Source: Haliclona indistincta (lineage: Eukaryota > Porifera > Demospongiae > Haplosclerida > Chalinidae). Taken from it: DNA of 64,000 nt. Numbering within the stretch: the stretch's first letter is position 1; the number at the start of each line of letters is the position of its first letter. Below the pieces are notes generated by a model. That model did not search any database. It was not told the origin of the DNA and worked only from the letters and a program-made list of their open reading frames with translations. This document shows positions 1 to 11,139 of this stretch, one piece after another. A program made the translations under genes and the position numbers. The stretch covers positions 4,095,971-4,159,970 of the forward strand of contig OZ024789.1 of assembly GCA_964017065.1 (NCBI GenBank), in the 5' to 3' direction.

Positions 1-131
1 CATTTCATAGATTTGTATATACACTTTAAAATAAAGTTGTTATCATGTGTGAGTATGATAGTGGTGAATATGTGAATGTGTGAGGGTGATAGTGGTGAAT
101 GTGTGAGGGTGATAGTGGTGAATATGTATAT

Positions 132-570
132 GTTATACCATGCCTACCCGTGGTGTATCACGAATACACGAAGCAATAACTATTAATCCTGAGGGCATAG
201 CCCGAGGGATTAATGGTTATTGCTGAGTGTATTCATGATACACCACAGGTAGGCATGGTATAACTGACTTGTACCATGGCAACCACAAGGCCCACTGAAG
301 GGCGGCTTGCGCACTCTTTATAGTTTACTGGTGAGGTTGACTCACAACTCTCACCCCTTCCTATTTTTCTCTCTGGAAGGTAGATCATTTCTATGTTTTT
401 TGCCCAGTGGGAGTCATGTGACTTCCCGTGAAATAGCCAGATATACCACAGGAAATCACATGATTTCCCGTGGAATATCCAGTTATTCCACAGGAAATCA
501 TGTGACTTTCCATGATGTATCTGAAATACACCACTGGCGGTGCCTTTGAAAATAAGGCTTCCTACGGTAC
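132..570. repeat. MITE-like element with palindromic head, copy 1
   Basis: A near-palindrome spans 132-264: the left arm carries TATACCATGCCTACC and the right arm GGTAGGCATGGTATA, with a second inner complementarity around AGGGATTAAT. The next 300 bp contain imperfect short inverted repeats (TGACTTCCCGTGAAAT and kin). The same arrangement recurs at about 47940-48320, so this is a dispersed element. It lies downstream of the last visible POGLUT1 exon, probably in an intron. GTGAATGTGTGAGGGTGATA minisatellite units flank it at 60-130 and 570-600. Confidence 0.6.
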
Positions 571-612
571 AAGTGAATGTGTGAGGGTGATAGTGGTGAA
601 TGCGTGATTTAC

Positions 613-2448
613 TTGTAAGGGCAGTGATCCTCTAGCTTAACCTCTTCTGCAGGCGGCTGTCCGAGAGTGTCCTGTGATACACACATACATTCAAGGAGAC
701 CTTTCTCAACTACTAAAAGTGACCTTTAGTGATTTCCAAGCCTGGTTCTTAGTGTAGGCAGCGTCGACTAGTTCAGGATTGGATCGAGACAGAAGAACAA
801 GAGGATCTCTTTCAGCACTGGTCCTGAGGTCCAATCGAAGAAAAACATTTGTAGAGACTTATTTGAATTCATTTGAAAAAGTTTTACAATCACATTCTGT
901 GAATTTTAATAAGTGAAACAATCAGAAGTGTACCAGAAATGCATGGGCTAGCAATCTTTTTAAGGAGCAGAATAGTAAGGTAAAAATCACTCAAGTTGTT
1001 GTCATTGATTTCTCACCTTGATCCTCTAAAGAATGCTGTTTGCTTCTTTTTATCCCACAACCAGGACTTTGCTGCTCTGAAACAGTTAGTGCTCAAATAA
1101 AAGAACTTCTACGTACAGGTATGCAGTGAGTGAGTGAGTGAGTGAGTGAGTGAGTGAGTGAGTGAGTGAGTGTGTGTGTGAGTGAGGGATGGAGGGACTG
1201 AGAGTGAGTGAGTGAGGGAAGGAGGGAGGGATTGAGTGATTAAGGAAAGAAGGAGGAGAGAGGGAGGGATTGAGAGTGAGTGAGTGAGGGATTGAGAGTG
1301 AGTGAGTGAGTGAGGGAGTGAGGGAAGGAGGAGGAGGGAGGGATTGAGAGTGAGTAAGTTGTAGTCTCACGTTGTAATAGTCTGTCTCTTCAAGTCCCAT
1401 CTTCCCAACCCTCTCGGTTCAATGGGCCATACGGCTGGTCCTCCCTCCCAGAACGTCCATGCTGGATACATAATATCATTATACTGATGTGTCTGATTGA
1501 AGAAAAATAATATTATATTTAAAACAAAAAAAGCAAAAGAAGAAATTTTCTACCTTGCTAAATGAAAATACTGGTAAAGGCTTGAAGTACTTGTTAGACT
1601 GGAGTGACGAAACACAATAGCATTATAATCCCATAGATTACAGAAGTTACTAGCTAAAAAATTCAATGGACCTCAATCATATGTACAGTATGTACGATAC
1701 CGTTGAGCTAGTTTTTTTCGAGAGTATTCAAAAATTTTGTGAACAGTACAAATTGCAAAATTAGTACATCAAAATTTTTCCATCTAGTAAAGTCTGTACC
1801 GCAACTTCACCATTGATGCACAAATAGAGTGTATTATAATGATTTTATTGTGATGTGACGTACTTTTGGGTAATCATGTACATTGATAACTAGTTCCATG
1901 TCAGGAAGATGATCAATCAGCTCTAGAATAAAATGCTCCACTCCGCTACATCTAGATACACATGTAGTTGAAAATATCATATGATATGATATGACAAGAC
2001 GTACATCATTTCTCTCTCACCGTGCTGAGAAGAGGCAGTCTTGCTGACGCCTCAGTGTATGGTTCACAATCTGATAGTGAACACCATACTGCTTAGCGGC
2101 ATCGAACTCAGTTCGTTCAATTCCACCTCTTTCTTTCCAAACCGCCAAATCGTCGTCTACAACACTGTCATAGCATCCGCACACTCCCTCACTCCAGCAT
2201 CCAGTCTCTGTCTCTTCAGAAAGTCTCAACTCTCGCTCGATCTTTTCCACGTACTGTAACCAAACGTTGCTGTCGTTGACGACGTCTTGTAAAAGAGTGG
2301 GCAAGTTTTGGCAGCTCGTTCCAACACAGCAGTCACTTTTTCCGGCCTCGTCAACACTGCATACGCCGTCTTTTTCCGTTTCGTCCGTGATGGCTCCAGT
2401 TAACAGCAGAACTGAGAAAGAGACGCACAAAGCAGCCTTCTGTTGCAT
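613..2448 (-). CDS. POGLUT1: Protein O-glucosyltransferase 1 (Rumi-like), 3' end missing
   Basis: This is an ER-resident CAP10/KDEL-family enzyme that adds O-glucose (or xylose) to EGF repeats such as those of Notch. I traced seven exons on the minus strand: 2448-2021, 1951-1864, 1598-1554, 1492-1371, 1076-1017, 823-724 and 671-613. Splice phases agree at every junction. Exon 1 starts [16 protein letters not shown], a signal peptide, and holds the [15 protein letters not shown] segment. Later exons give [33 protein letters not shown] and [17 protein letters not shown], all hallmarks of POGLUT1. An in-frame ATG 60 bp upstream exists, but the chosen Met begins the signal peptide directly. The C-terminal third would lie left of the window. 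Donor GTCACT at exon 6 is weak. Confidence 0.93.
1126..1350. repeat. GAGT/GTGA simple repeat in POGLUT1 intron
   Basis: A run of (GAGT)n passes into degenerate GGAGGGA/GAGAGTGAGTG units. It lies between two POGLUT1 exons and explains the Ser/His/Leu/Thr-rich open frame on the minus strand here. Confidence 0.9.
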
Positions 2449-2524
2449 TCTATTTGATGCACACCCACCACGTGGTGAAAAAGGAAGGCGGAGCTGTTCA
2501 TCATCCATTGTTTGGGTGATCGTG
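2449..2524. promoter_or_regulatory. Divergent promoter between POGLUT1 and MRPS25
   Basis: Only 76 bp separate the two start codons, so promoter and 5' UTR elements must be shared or overlap the genes. The gap holds a palindromic E-box CACGTG (2469-2474) and a purine stretch AAAAAGGAAGG. No TATA box is visible. Confidence 0.6.
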
Positions 2525-3535
2525 ATGTCTGGAACGGGACGATACGCGTATCGCAGGGTAGTAGAGTACCTGGCTAGAGGACGACTCTACTTCAAGGACA
2601 ATGTAAGGTGTATGACCATTAACTATGACGCTGTCGGTAAACCAAGCCTGGGAGTGCGGTGAGCACGTGACCTTACTACAGTCACGTACAGTAGCTGCAA
2701 TGCTGCATGAATAGCTGCTTACACTGAATTCAAATTGTCTGTCAGTGCATAATTGTGTTGCGCACAGGCTGTTTTTAGGCGATACAGTCCCTCAGATACT
2801 GTACAAGAACCAGAGAGTGTCCATCTCTGCCTTCAAGAATGAAGGAGTCCCGCCTAGTGTGATGGTGTATCACGATGACGGGAGCAAGGTGATGATTGAC
2901 TGCGAGGATAAGTCGGCGGAAGATGTTCTGAACCAACTGATAGCTGTAGTCGGCAAACCAGAGTGAGTGGAGGTTGGGCCGTGTATGTGCGTAACTAACA
3001 AGACTGTTTGCCTGTACACAAACCGATTTTAAACTTGTGCTATAGTACATGTTTGACAGATTTTGAACGGTCTGCCTATAGCAGTATGAAGAACCTCTTA
3101 GCCAATAATTATTCTCAAATATAATCCACATAACCTACCTGAAGAAAGTTGAATGTTCTCTATTCTGTTGTGGACATTACTTGCCTTCTAGCAAACACTC
3201 TTTTTACTATAATAATAGCTGATGCAATATAATTGCGATGCTTGCATTTGCTGTTAGCAAAATTTGAGAGGTTTTAGATTTGAGAGGGTGATAGTAGTGA
3301 AGGTGACAATAGTGATGGTGGTAGTAGATTATGCTAAGCTTATCTCTTTCTCTTGTACTCTAGCTCACAGGTGCAGAGAGACCTTGCTAAGGAAGAGCCA
3401 AACATCGCTAACTTCGGTGACATCAGAAAGGGACAGCTACTGTGCATCTGCCAGGTGCCTGGTCAAATACCGTGCCCTAGTGTAGTGCCTCGTGAGGGAG
3501 TCCATCATGCATGGCAGAAGGGCAGCAAACAATAG
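2525..3535 (+). CDS. MRPS25: Mitochondrial small ribosomal subunit protein mS25
   Basis: This is a small-subunit mitoribosomal protein. The three exons are 2525-2658, 2768-2962 and 3364-3535, giving 166 residues against about 173 in mammals. The start reads MSGTGRYAYRRVVEYL, matching the family's short basic N-terminus. Exon 2 carries VPQILYKNQRVSISAFKNEG. Exon 3 carries EPNIANFGD and CICQVPGQIPCPSVVP, the conserved C-terminal Cys/Pro region. Phases are consistent: CG/G at junction 1 and GA/C at junction 2. The second intron contains a GTGATAGTAGTGA-type repeat, as in the neighbouring genes. The gene is divergent with POGLUT1 and convergent with PDHB. Confidence 0.92.
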
Positions 3536-4087
3536 CACCTCAATCACATCACATCACAATACAGAGCTTGCATTGTAAAATCTCAAATAATTTTTTTGTA
3601 TGATAAAATTAACTTTTGTTTTTTGTAATGTGTAGAAGAGTACCAATCAAACTCACTACGTGGGAAAAGAGCAAGTGATCTTGAGACGTTTGGGGCACGA
3701 TACGTATACAGTAATCTTGAAGCAATACAATAAGTCATGGTCACTAATCTGTGAACATGTAACAGGTAAAGAAATTATATCCGCAGCAGTTATCCCTGGC
3801 TTTGTAGTGATCAACTTCCTCTCACGTAACACACAAAAACAAATCTAGCTACCAGAAGACACCTTATGAAAACCTCTAATTTATGACATAAAATAAGTTG
3901 TTTGAAAGTACGAATACACATTATACCAACACTGTTCACGGAAAGTAGCTTGCAATAAAATTAATAGTGTACGCCTGTTTATAGTCTCAGCTGACAGCTA
4001 CCTAACACAATACACAAACTATACCCTAGTGAAACAGCGTGTTACTAGTGATAGAACGATAATAGATAGCCGCACAATATTGTGTCT
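3536..4087. other. Gap between convergent MRPS25 and PDHB
   Basis: This AT-rich stretch contains the 3' UTRs. I see no convincing coding sequence; a 62-codon open frame at 3660-3848 has no recognisable features. Confidence 0.6.
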
Positions 4088-6683
4088 CTATTCCATATTG
4101 AGCATCTTGAGCACTGTTCGTACTACGTTTTCTGGTTGAGGGGTAGCCATCGCCTCGAGTGACTTGGCGTACGGCATCGGCACATCAGCACCTGTCACCC
4201 GAAGGATGGGAGCATCCAGATAGTCAAATGCTGGGCCTGGAGAAAAGAATGAAGTGTCAACATAAGAGACGAAACAAAGGTGCTAAGAGGTCAAGGTGCT
4301 ATGAAAATGATAAGCACTAATTAGCACAATGATAAACACGAACATTATGAAGAACTAATGCTAATAAAAACAAAAAATTAACTGTAACTAATATTAAAAC
4401 TACTAAAACAAAACTAACCTAACTAAGTGACAAATTAATAATTATGTGAGAACAAAATTTATAAAGGCCTGGAAAACAATTTTTATTCAGACTGAAGTGC
4501 TTTTTTTTCTTTCCACGCACTCACTTTCCATGACTGAAGCAATGACTTCTGCCCCCACTCCGTACTGCGGCCAGCCATTCTCCACAGTCACCAGATGGTG
4601 CGTCTTCATCACAGAGTTGATGATAGCTTCACGGTCGAGAGGACGAAGAGAGCGTAGATTGATCACCTCACAGTCGATACCACGCTCAGCAAGAATATTA
4701 GCAGCAGCGATGGACGTGACCACTCCTTTAGAGAAGGTAGCAAGTGTCACCGAGTTACCTGAGAGAGAAATGAGGAGAATGAGAAGTAAGACAAGTATGA
4801 GTGTGGAGGGAGAAGATGTGTAAGGAGGGAGGAGATGTGTAAGGAGGGAGGTGATGTGTAAGGAGGGAGGTGATGTGTGAGGAGGGAGATGTGTAAGGAG
4901 GGAGATGTGTAAGGAGGGAGGTGATGTGTGAGGAGGGAGGAGAAAGATTGAACAACATGAACAATTGACAGTGACGACTAAGTATAAAACAGTGAATACA
5001 AAAGCTTAAAAGCTTGAAGCTATACTCTCGAGTGCCGTGTGTACCTGGTTTTTCAATCTTCGCCTTTCCTATTGGGATAACGAAATCTTTTGACAATGCC
5101 TCTTCACTGATTTCAAATGGCTCTCCGTATAGTAGCTCATTCTCCAGTACCACTACTGGGTTGTCGTCCCTGATGGCAGCTTTCAGCAACCCTCGACAGT
5201 CTTCTGGTGTACATGGGCTAACCACCTGGAGTGATGGGGAGTGGTGATCATTGTGATGGTGACAGTAGTGAGTGTGATGGTGAGGGTAACAATAGTGATG
5301 GTGATACATGTAGTAGTGATGGTGATAGTGTGATAGTAGTGAGGGTGATAGTAGTGAGGGTGATAGTAGTGATGGTGATAGTAGTGAAGGTGATAGTAGT
5401 GATGGTGATAGTAGTGATGGTGATAGTAGTACCTTGAGTCCAGGGACGTGGGCGTACCATGAACTGAAGTCTTGTGAGTGTTGAGCAGCCACGCCTGCAG
5501 AGGCACCATTGGGACCACGGAATGTGATTGGAACAGGCACCTTGAGAGGAAGCAACACAGAATGACAATCAGTACATCATATAGCTATGGACTCACTGTT
5601 CCTGCTGACATGTAGAAGGTTTTACCAGCTGAGTTGATAACCTGGAGAAAAAATGAGGGTGATATGTGAGTGTGATAGTAGTGATGGTGATGGTAGTGAG
5701 GGTGATAGTAGTGATGGTGACAGTAGTGAGAGTGACAGTAATGTATTTCCCACCTGATCTATTGCTTGCATAGAGAAATTAAAAGTCATAAATTCGCAAA
5801 CAGGACGAAGCCCAGCCTAACAGACAAAGAGTAAAGAACAGAGTAAGCTTGGAACGCTGCCTTCCTCACCATAGCAGCTCCAACAGCAACACCAGCGATA
5901 CCCATCTCAGTAATAGGTGTGTCCATTAGCCTCTTGTCACCATACTTTCTCCACAAGTTTCTGGTGACCTAAGGAAGGTGAGTGAGTAAGTGAGTGAGTG
6001 AGTGAGTGAGTGAGTGAGTGAGTGAGTGAGTGAGTGAGTGAGTGAGTGAGTGAGTGAGTGAGTAAGTGAGTGAGTGAGTGAGTGAGTGAGAGTGAGTGAG
6101 AGTGAGTGGGTGGGTGAGTTGGTGAGTGAGTGAGTGAGTGAGTGAGTGAGTGAGTGAGTGAGTGAGTGAGTGAGTGAGTGAGTGAGATACTGTGTATGGG
6201 TGATCAGTCAGGAGTGAGAGTGAGTGAGTGGGTGGGTGAGTTGGTGAGCGAGTGAGTGAGTGAGTGAGTGAGTGAGTGAGTGAGTGAGTGAGTGAGTGAG
6301 TGAGTGAGTGAGTGAGTGAGTGAGTGAGTGAGTGAGTGAGTGAGTGAGATACTGTGTATGGGTGATCAGTCAGGAAGGGATGGAGGAAGGGAGTCACCTT
6401 GTAAGCTCCATCGTACTCGGCTACTTCCTCTCCTATAATAAACACTTTCTCGTCTCGTTCCAACTCTTCGTCCATGGCTGAGTTCAGAGCGTCACGACAG
6501 GTCATCTTGGTGCGCACAGCAATCGCGCTTGCTGGAGAAGTTAGCGCTCGCTCCCGCCATCCAGCCTGTCGTGAGAAGTAGGTACTAGTATGCAGTGTAA
6601 CTAGAGCGACGGCAACTCACTCGTGCTGCTCCTAGCCCGTGAGCAAGCCGTGCGGTTTGCAGACACCATCTGAGAGTCGCCAT
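4088..6683 (-). CDS. PDHB: Pyruvate dehydrogenase E1 component subunit beta, mitochondrial
   Basis: This is the beta subunit of the thiamine-diphosphate-dependent E1 of the mitochondrial pyruvate dehydrogenase complex. The nine exons are 6683-6621, 6565-6398, 5968-5870, 5816-5754, 5641-5597, 5540-5433, 5225-5045, 4758-4525 and 4236-4088. They total 369 residues and all phases match. The N-terminus is Arg-rich and acidic-free ([17 protein letters not shown]), a mitochondrial presequence. Family blocks seen: [101 protein letters not shown] and [10 protein letters not shown]. It is apparently intact. Introns hold large GTGA arrays. The gene is divergent from IMMP2L. Confidence 0.96.
4770..4945. 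repeat. GGAGGGAGRTGATGTGTAA minisatellite in PDHB intron
   Basis: About eight imperfect units of roughly 20 bp, GGAGGGAG(G)TGATGTGTAA, lie just inside a PDHB intron and account for the Pro/Ser/His-rich antisense frames. Confidence 0.85.
5240..5430. repeat. GTGATAGTA minisatellite in PDHB intron
   Basis: Units of GTGATGGTGATAGTA and GTGAGGGTGATAGTA are tandemly repeated between two PDHB exons. Related units occur at 5655-5745, near 3290 and at the left edge (60-130), so this repeat type is shared by the local introns. Confidence 0.85.
5978..6356. repeat. (GTGA)n microsatellite with internal duplication, PDHB intron
   Basis: Long (GAGT)n runs are broken by two copies of GATACTGTGTATGGGTGATC (about 6186-6205 and 6347-6366), which shows that the array itself duplicated. 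It makes up most of the intron between PDHB exons 2 and 3. Confidence 0.92.
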
Positions 6684-6759
6684 AGCTTGGTGGTAACGCC
6701 CTGAAAGTGGATCACGTGAGATCACTTCCGGACCACATGGAGTCTTTGATCGCGGTGGT
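6684..6759. promoter_or_regulatory. Divergent promoter between PDHB and IMMP2L
   Basis: The two ATGs are 76 bp apart. The gap contains an E-box CACGTG (6713-6718) and ACTTCCGG (6724-6731), the complement of the ETS/GABP (NRF-2) consensus CCGGAAGT. That site is well known in promoters of nuclear genes for mitochondrial proteins, and both flanking genes encode such proteins. Function is inferred from the motifs only. Confidence 0.65.
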
Positions 6760-7851
6760 ATGTTTCGCTCAGCAGTTCGATCCTTCTACTACTTCACGTG
6801 CGGCGTGGTCGGCGTGTTTCCTGTGGCGATAGTAGTGATGGACGTCTTCGGTAAACCGTCAACTGTCACTGGAAACTCAATGCGGGTAGGCGTGGCTCCT
6901 CGTAAAGCGAAAATGGGCGGGCCTTGTAGTTTGAAAGTGTTGCTTTGTGCACACTGCAAGCAGCAAGGTGTAACGGGTTTAAAGCTTGAAATACAGTCAC
7001 AAAAACCTTGTCCTTCCATAGACATAACTTTTGCAATTCTTTTCATATAATAATACGCGAACTATATACCTTATGCCATACGTATACTGCAAATTAAAGC
7101 ACATGTCAATGAACTCAATTTTCTCTCTCAACAGCCGACTCTGAATCCCTCTAATTTGTCAAGAAGGAGAACATACAATGACGTGGTGTGGTTGAGCAGT
7201 CAAACATCATCCACTGGTCTTCGCCCGGGAGAGATAGTAGCACTCAGGTGAGTGAGACATGCTCTAGTATACGAGTGATCACTTTGAGTATGATATCTAT
7301 AAGGTCACCAGTGGATCCTGGTAATGGTATGCTGAAGAGAGTGATAGCAGTTGAAGGAGAAATGATATGGTACACATCAAATTCACATTTCAACATGCAC
7401 GTACCATTTACAAACTGACCAGCATACAACGCTCACATTCACAAAACTAACTCCAGTAACTAACTAAGTAACTTTTTCGTTATTCTAGTACTCGGTGCTA
7501 TCATAGACGATATGTGGTGGTCCCTAAAGGTCACCTCTGGGTGGAGGGAGACAACACACGATCCAGCCAAGACAGCAACTTCTATGGTCCCGTGAGTTCA
7601 GAGATTTACGTGTAAAATTCTCAACACAGCTCGCACACCCATCACTTGTAGACTACATAATGCCTAGCGAAATTTTTGAAGTAGTATTATATGAAATTTT
7701 CTCTCTCTCTTAGGTATCAGCTGGTTTGGTGTATGGTAAAGCTACTCACATACTATGGCCTCCCAATCGCTGCCAAACACTACCACACACTCTCACTAAA
7801 GAACAACAGCAGCGCAGAATGGATGGATTATTGCATCAACAGAGATTATAG
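6760..7851 (+). CDS. IMMP2L: Mitochondrial inner membrane protease subunit 2
   Basis: This is a signal-peptidase-I-type serine protease of the inner mitochondrial membrane that cleaves intermembrane-space sorting signals. The five exons are 6760-6885, 7135-7247, 7304-7369, 7489-7591 and 7714-7851, giving 181 residues (human about 175). Exon 1 has one hydrophobic segment, [19 protein letters not shown], then TGNSM with the catalytic serine. Exon 3 carries [10 protein letters not shown] with the catalytic lysine. Exons 4-5 carry [26 protein letters not shown] and [10 protein letters not shown]. The gene is intact and all phases agree. Two decayed partial copies lie at 12.1-13.0 kb and 20.0-20.3 kb, so its 3' part is the left end of a tandem duplication. 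Confidence 0.94.
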
Positions 7852-7988
7852 TCTAAAATACATGTAATAATTATTATATTTCATCAATTTTACAAAATTC
7901 GCATGCACTTGAGCTTGGTATACTATCTAGTCACATGACTATGTGTTAATACATCATATGTACCATGCATGACATTGACATGCTTGCA

Positions 7989-10853
7989 TTACACAAACTG
8001 CATTCCTTCCTTCCTAGCTCTGTAGTACATGATAACTATGCAGCCAATACCAACCACGATAATCACTGCTCCAACCAGAATTGCTCCACCAACGTACAGT
8101 GCTATGTCTGAACTAGGAGCAGCTGCACAGTAGAAAATAACATTGCAAGATGTGATAAAATACGAATAAGCTATGGTAAAAAGAGACAGAGTTCAGTTCA
8201 AAAATTAGTGAGCTGTCTAAATAAATGAAATCTCATGTCAACTATTTTAAATTTCAAGCAAAAATGTGAAAATTGAACCCTGTGATATTATTCATATTAG
8301 CTAGTTGTACAGTAAAAGCGTACCTGTGGTTGTATCTCCAATGGTCGTGTTCAAAGTGAACTGATTGGAGGCACTCCGCCCTTGTATTGAGATGTAAATC
8401 GTGATGTTAGTGAAGTTAGCTATTTTAACACTGCCAAACGTATCTGTTGTTACAAATATCTCCGGTCTACTGTTTGAGAGCTTGAAGTCATAGAATGCTT
8501 CGTTTGGATTCTGTATCTTGTTGGAACCGTAAGACACAATTGCACCAACCGTCACATCAATGCTTATTGTCAAACCATCATTAGGTAAAGAAAGCTGGAC
8601 AAAGGTAACTTCATTTTGCTGTAAAGTGCTTGTGATAGCTTGTCCAACTTCAGAAACTGCAGGAGCTATGAAAGAAACAAGTACAAGTACATGTGCTGGT
8701 ATCCATAATGTACAGCCTATAAATCACTACAGATCATGGTTTCTGCATTCAATGTGAGCGAAAGTTTGATAATACATGCGATTTGTGACAATGCATGTGA
8801 AGCTCATGATTATTATTTTTGACAAACCTGTGCATGCTTCGCTGTTCAAAGTCTCTTGTAGTGATCGTAATTCTGAAATGCTGAATTGTCGCAATAAGCG
8901 AACATACTGACTATCAGGATCAGAAGCAATGGCAGATAGTTCCGTCATATCAACATTACTTCCAACCCCAACAGCATAGCTGAGTATGTTTCTCGTATGA
9001 GCCATTTCAGCAGCTGCAATTGTACTGGCTTTATTATTTGATCTTCCATCGGTGACCACGATAGCAATGCGTGGGATTCCACTTGATCTTGGTCTAGCAC
9101 CATATGAAGTGTTGAATTGTTGAATGCAAGTCAGTATAGCATCAGCAGTGTCTGTTCCACCAGCAGTGTATGTAATATTAGCAATTGCTTGCAGTAGTGA
9201 TGTACTTGTCATGTATGTGTTGAGACTGAACTGCACACTGGCACTATAACTGTATGCAATAGCACCAACTCTTGTCTGATCAGGTCCTATCTCCAAATTT
9301 CTGACGACATCAGAAACAAAGTCCCGCATCAATTGAAAGTTAAGAGATGTAATACTTCCAGAGGCATCAAGTACAAAGATTAGATCAATTCCATTTCGGC
9401 ATTCTGAGTAAAAAATACATAAATCAAAGGACTTAGTGCTTATAGTAAGACAATGTCAACAGATATTGCAAATAATTATCATTGCCGCTCAGCAATGATA
9501 TGTGGGGATGACCATGATTTAAGATGTTATTATAAGCGTGCAGTTTCATGTTTTCACATGCAATAGCAAACTCCATTGCACAATTCAGGGGAGTTGCTGT
9601 GGTGTGCACATAATCACTTCCAACGAAGTTTATTCACACCCATAATACCATAACATAATAAATGTACCAAACTGAATGTACCTATAGATAGGATAACAAG
9701 AGTACCTATCCAAACTGGCATATGCCCAAGTGACCCATTGTACAGTAAACAAGTTGACCTTTTCGTAACAACTATATAATCAACTACAGTGGAGCTCTCT
9801 AAGGGTGGACACCATCAGGACAAAAAAATTGTCCATTATAGAGAGGGTGTCCTCTGGTCAGGGGTTTATTATACATTATGTGGGTTATATTTGGGATTCA
9901 GTAAGTGTCCATTATACAGCTGGGATGAGAGGTGTCCTATATATAAGAGGGGTTACACTGTATATAATCAACTATTATAATCATCCATAATTATAATCAA
10001 CTATAATAATTAATTTTTAATAATCAAATGCTGCTCGTGTTTCAATATTATTGTAATGACCAAGTTGTATATGTAGTTCAGAGTTAATTAGCATGCTGTA
10101 CTAAAATTATTAAATTTCTCTGTCCAATGTACTACACAGCATCACTATACACAGTACTCTGCTAACCATGTCACTGCATTGCCGTTCATAAACGTTAACA
10201 TCCACTCATGATCTTACCAAAAACCAGCAAAGTTTATACACCTGACTATAGTCACATGAATGCAAGTTTGCTTTTTATGTACAGCTAGCTATACCTTTAT
10301 TTTTTATCAATGCCGTCACATCATTGATAAACTTCTGCACTGTTCCTGCGCCATTCTTGTTATAATAAAGTTTCCAGTAATTTGCTTGTTGCGCAATTTC
10401 ACTAGCAAATGGTATTTCTTGTGGAACATTGGACAAAAACAGTCGTGCAGCAAGTCCAGAGTAAAGAGGTTTGCGCAGATCGTTCCAAGTCACACTAGAC
10501 CAGTCGATGTTTAAAGTTTCACGAATCTTTTCATGTTTTTGAGTCAAAGATGGATGAGAGAGACTGTCTTTGGTAGCAAGAAACGCAATTTGATCAACTT
10601 GCCATATCCCGCCGTCGTATCCAGCTCGATAAGTCCCCTGATCATTGCCATCCTTCGACTCAACGTATGCAATCCTGCGAAGAAACGATCGATCGTCGCC
10701 AAATATTCTTGTCTGATGAATCCTGGCGACTACAGCCTCGACAACATCTTCACCAGAAGCTCCTGCACGAATAGTTTGATCACTGCCTTGACCAACACAC
10801 GAGCTGATGCAGAGTGCTGAGAGGAGAAACGTGGTCACAATCATAACCGCCAT
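7989..10853 (-). CDS. SVP-A: membrane protein with SLT/lysozyme-like, VWA and PPC-like domains
   Basis: Four exons, 10853-10295, 9403-8828, 8665-8324 and 8122-7989, encode about 536 residues, and every intron is phase 1. Exon 1: signal peptide (TTFLLSALCISSCVG), then a domain with LRRIAYVESKDG and GGIWQVD. This resembles the lysozyme/SLT fold, with the Glu of VES in the usual catalytic position. Exon 2 (residues about 187-378): a VWA domain with MIDAS residues DASGS, the Thr of GGTDT and VTDG. Exon 3: a beta domain (LQQNEVTFVQLSLPNDG, SNKIQNPNEAFYDFKLS) resembling bacterial pre-peptidase C-terminal (PPC) sandwiches. Exon 4: membrane segment GGAILVGAVIIVVGIGCIVI and a short basic tail. No lesion is seen. 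Surface recognition or adhesion is inferred, not known. Confidence 0.85.
9478..9512. repeat. Dispersed hairpin motif, copy 1
   Basis: An ATCATTGCC...GGCAATGAT stem is followed by ATGTGGGGATG. Near-identical copies lie at 20451-20486 and 53351-53386. Possibly the end of a small transposable element. Confidence 0.6.
9785..9965. repeat. GTCCATTATAGAG-type repeat, copy 1
   Basis: The stretch contains GTCCATTATAGAGAGGGTGT and, about 100 bp later, GTCCTATATATAAGAGGGGT. A shorter copy lies at about 17828-17940 in the matching intron of SVP-B. It is an intronic repeat, not coding. Confidence 0.5.
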
Positions 10854-11139
10854 GCCGTATAGCTAGTAGCCTGGTGCCCAAAGCCCCGTTTACGCACACC
10901 AAATCCGGATTACTACCGGGGATTGCAGGTTGCTTGACCAATAATTATTGGTCGAGTCTACTGATTGTACATGAGAAGACGTATTGTGCGCATGCGCTAT
11001 CAGCAAATTTTCATGTACAAGCCGGATCACGTCCCTTCTGCCCTCTAGTACTCCACGTTTACTTTGTTGCAACAATAACTAAGGAACGGAATATTCAACC
11101 AGTATGCTTACTTTTGGTAAAAACAATTATTGCACGGCC

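Noticed and set aside
640..1117. Plus-strand pieces resembling exons ([17 protein letters not shown] and [15 protein letters not shown]) suggesting a gene on the plus strand.
   Set aside because: They are exact antisense of POGLUT1 exons whose minus-strand reading matches the family and splices in phase.
1086..1400. Minus-strand 104-codon open frame rich in Ser, His, Leu and Thr.
   Set aside because: It is a translation of the GAGT simple repeat and overlaps the true POGLUT1 exon in another frame.
5969..6517. 182-codon frame with HSLT repeats continuing from PDHB exon 2.
   Set aside because: Unspliced read-through into the (GTGA)n intron; PDHB splices at 6398 to 5968.
10260..10820. Plus-strand open frames over SVP first exons (also at 18165-18746, 24565-25200 and 57682-57999).
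   Set aside because: They recur only because the minus-strand exons are conserved; they lack own family features and have no consistent start.
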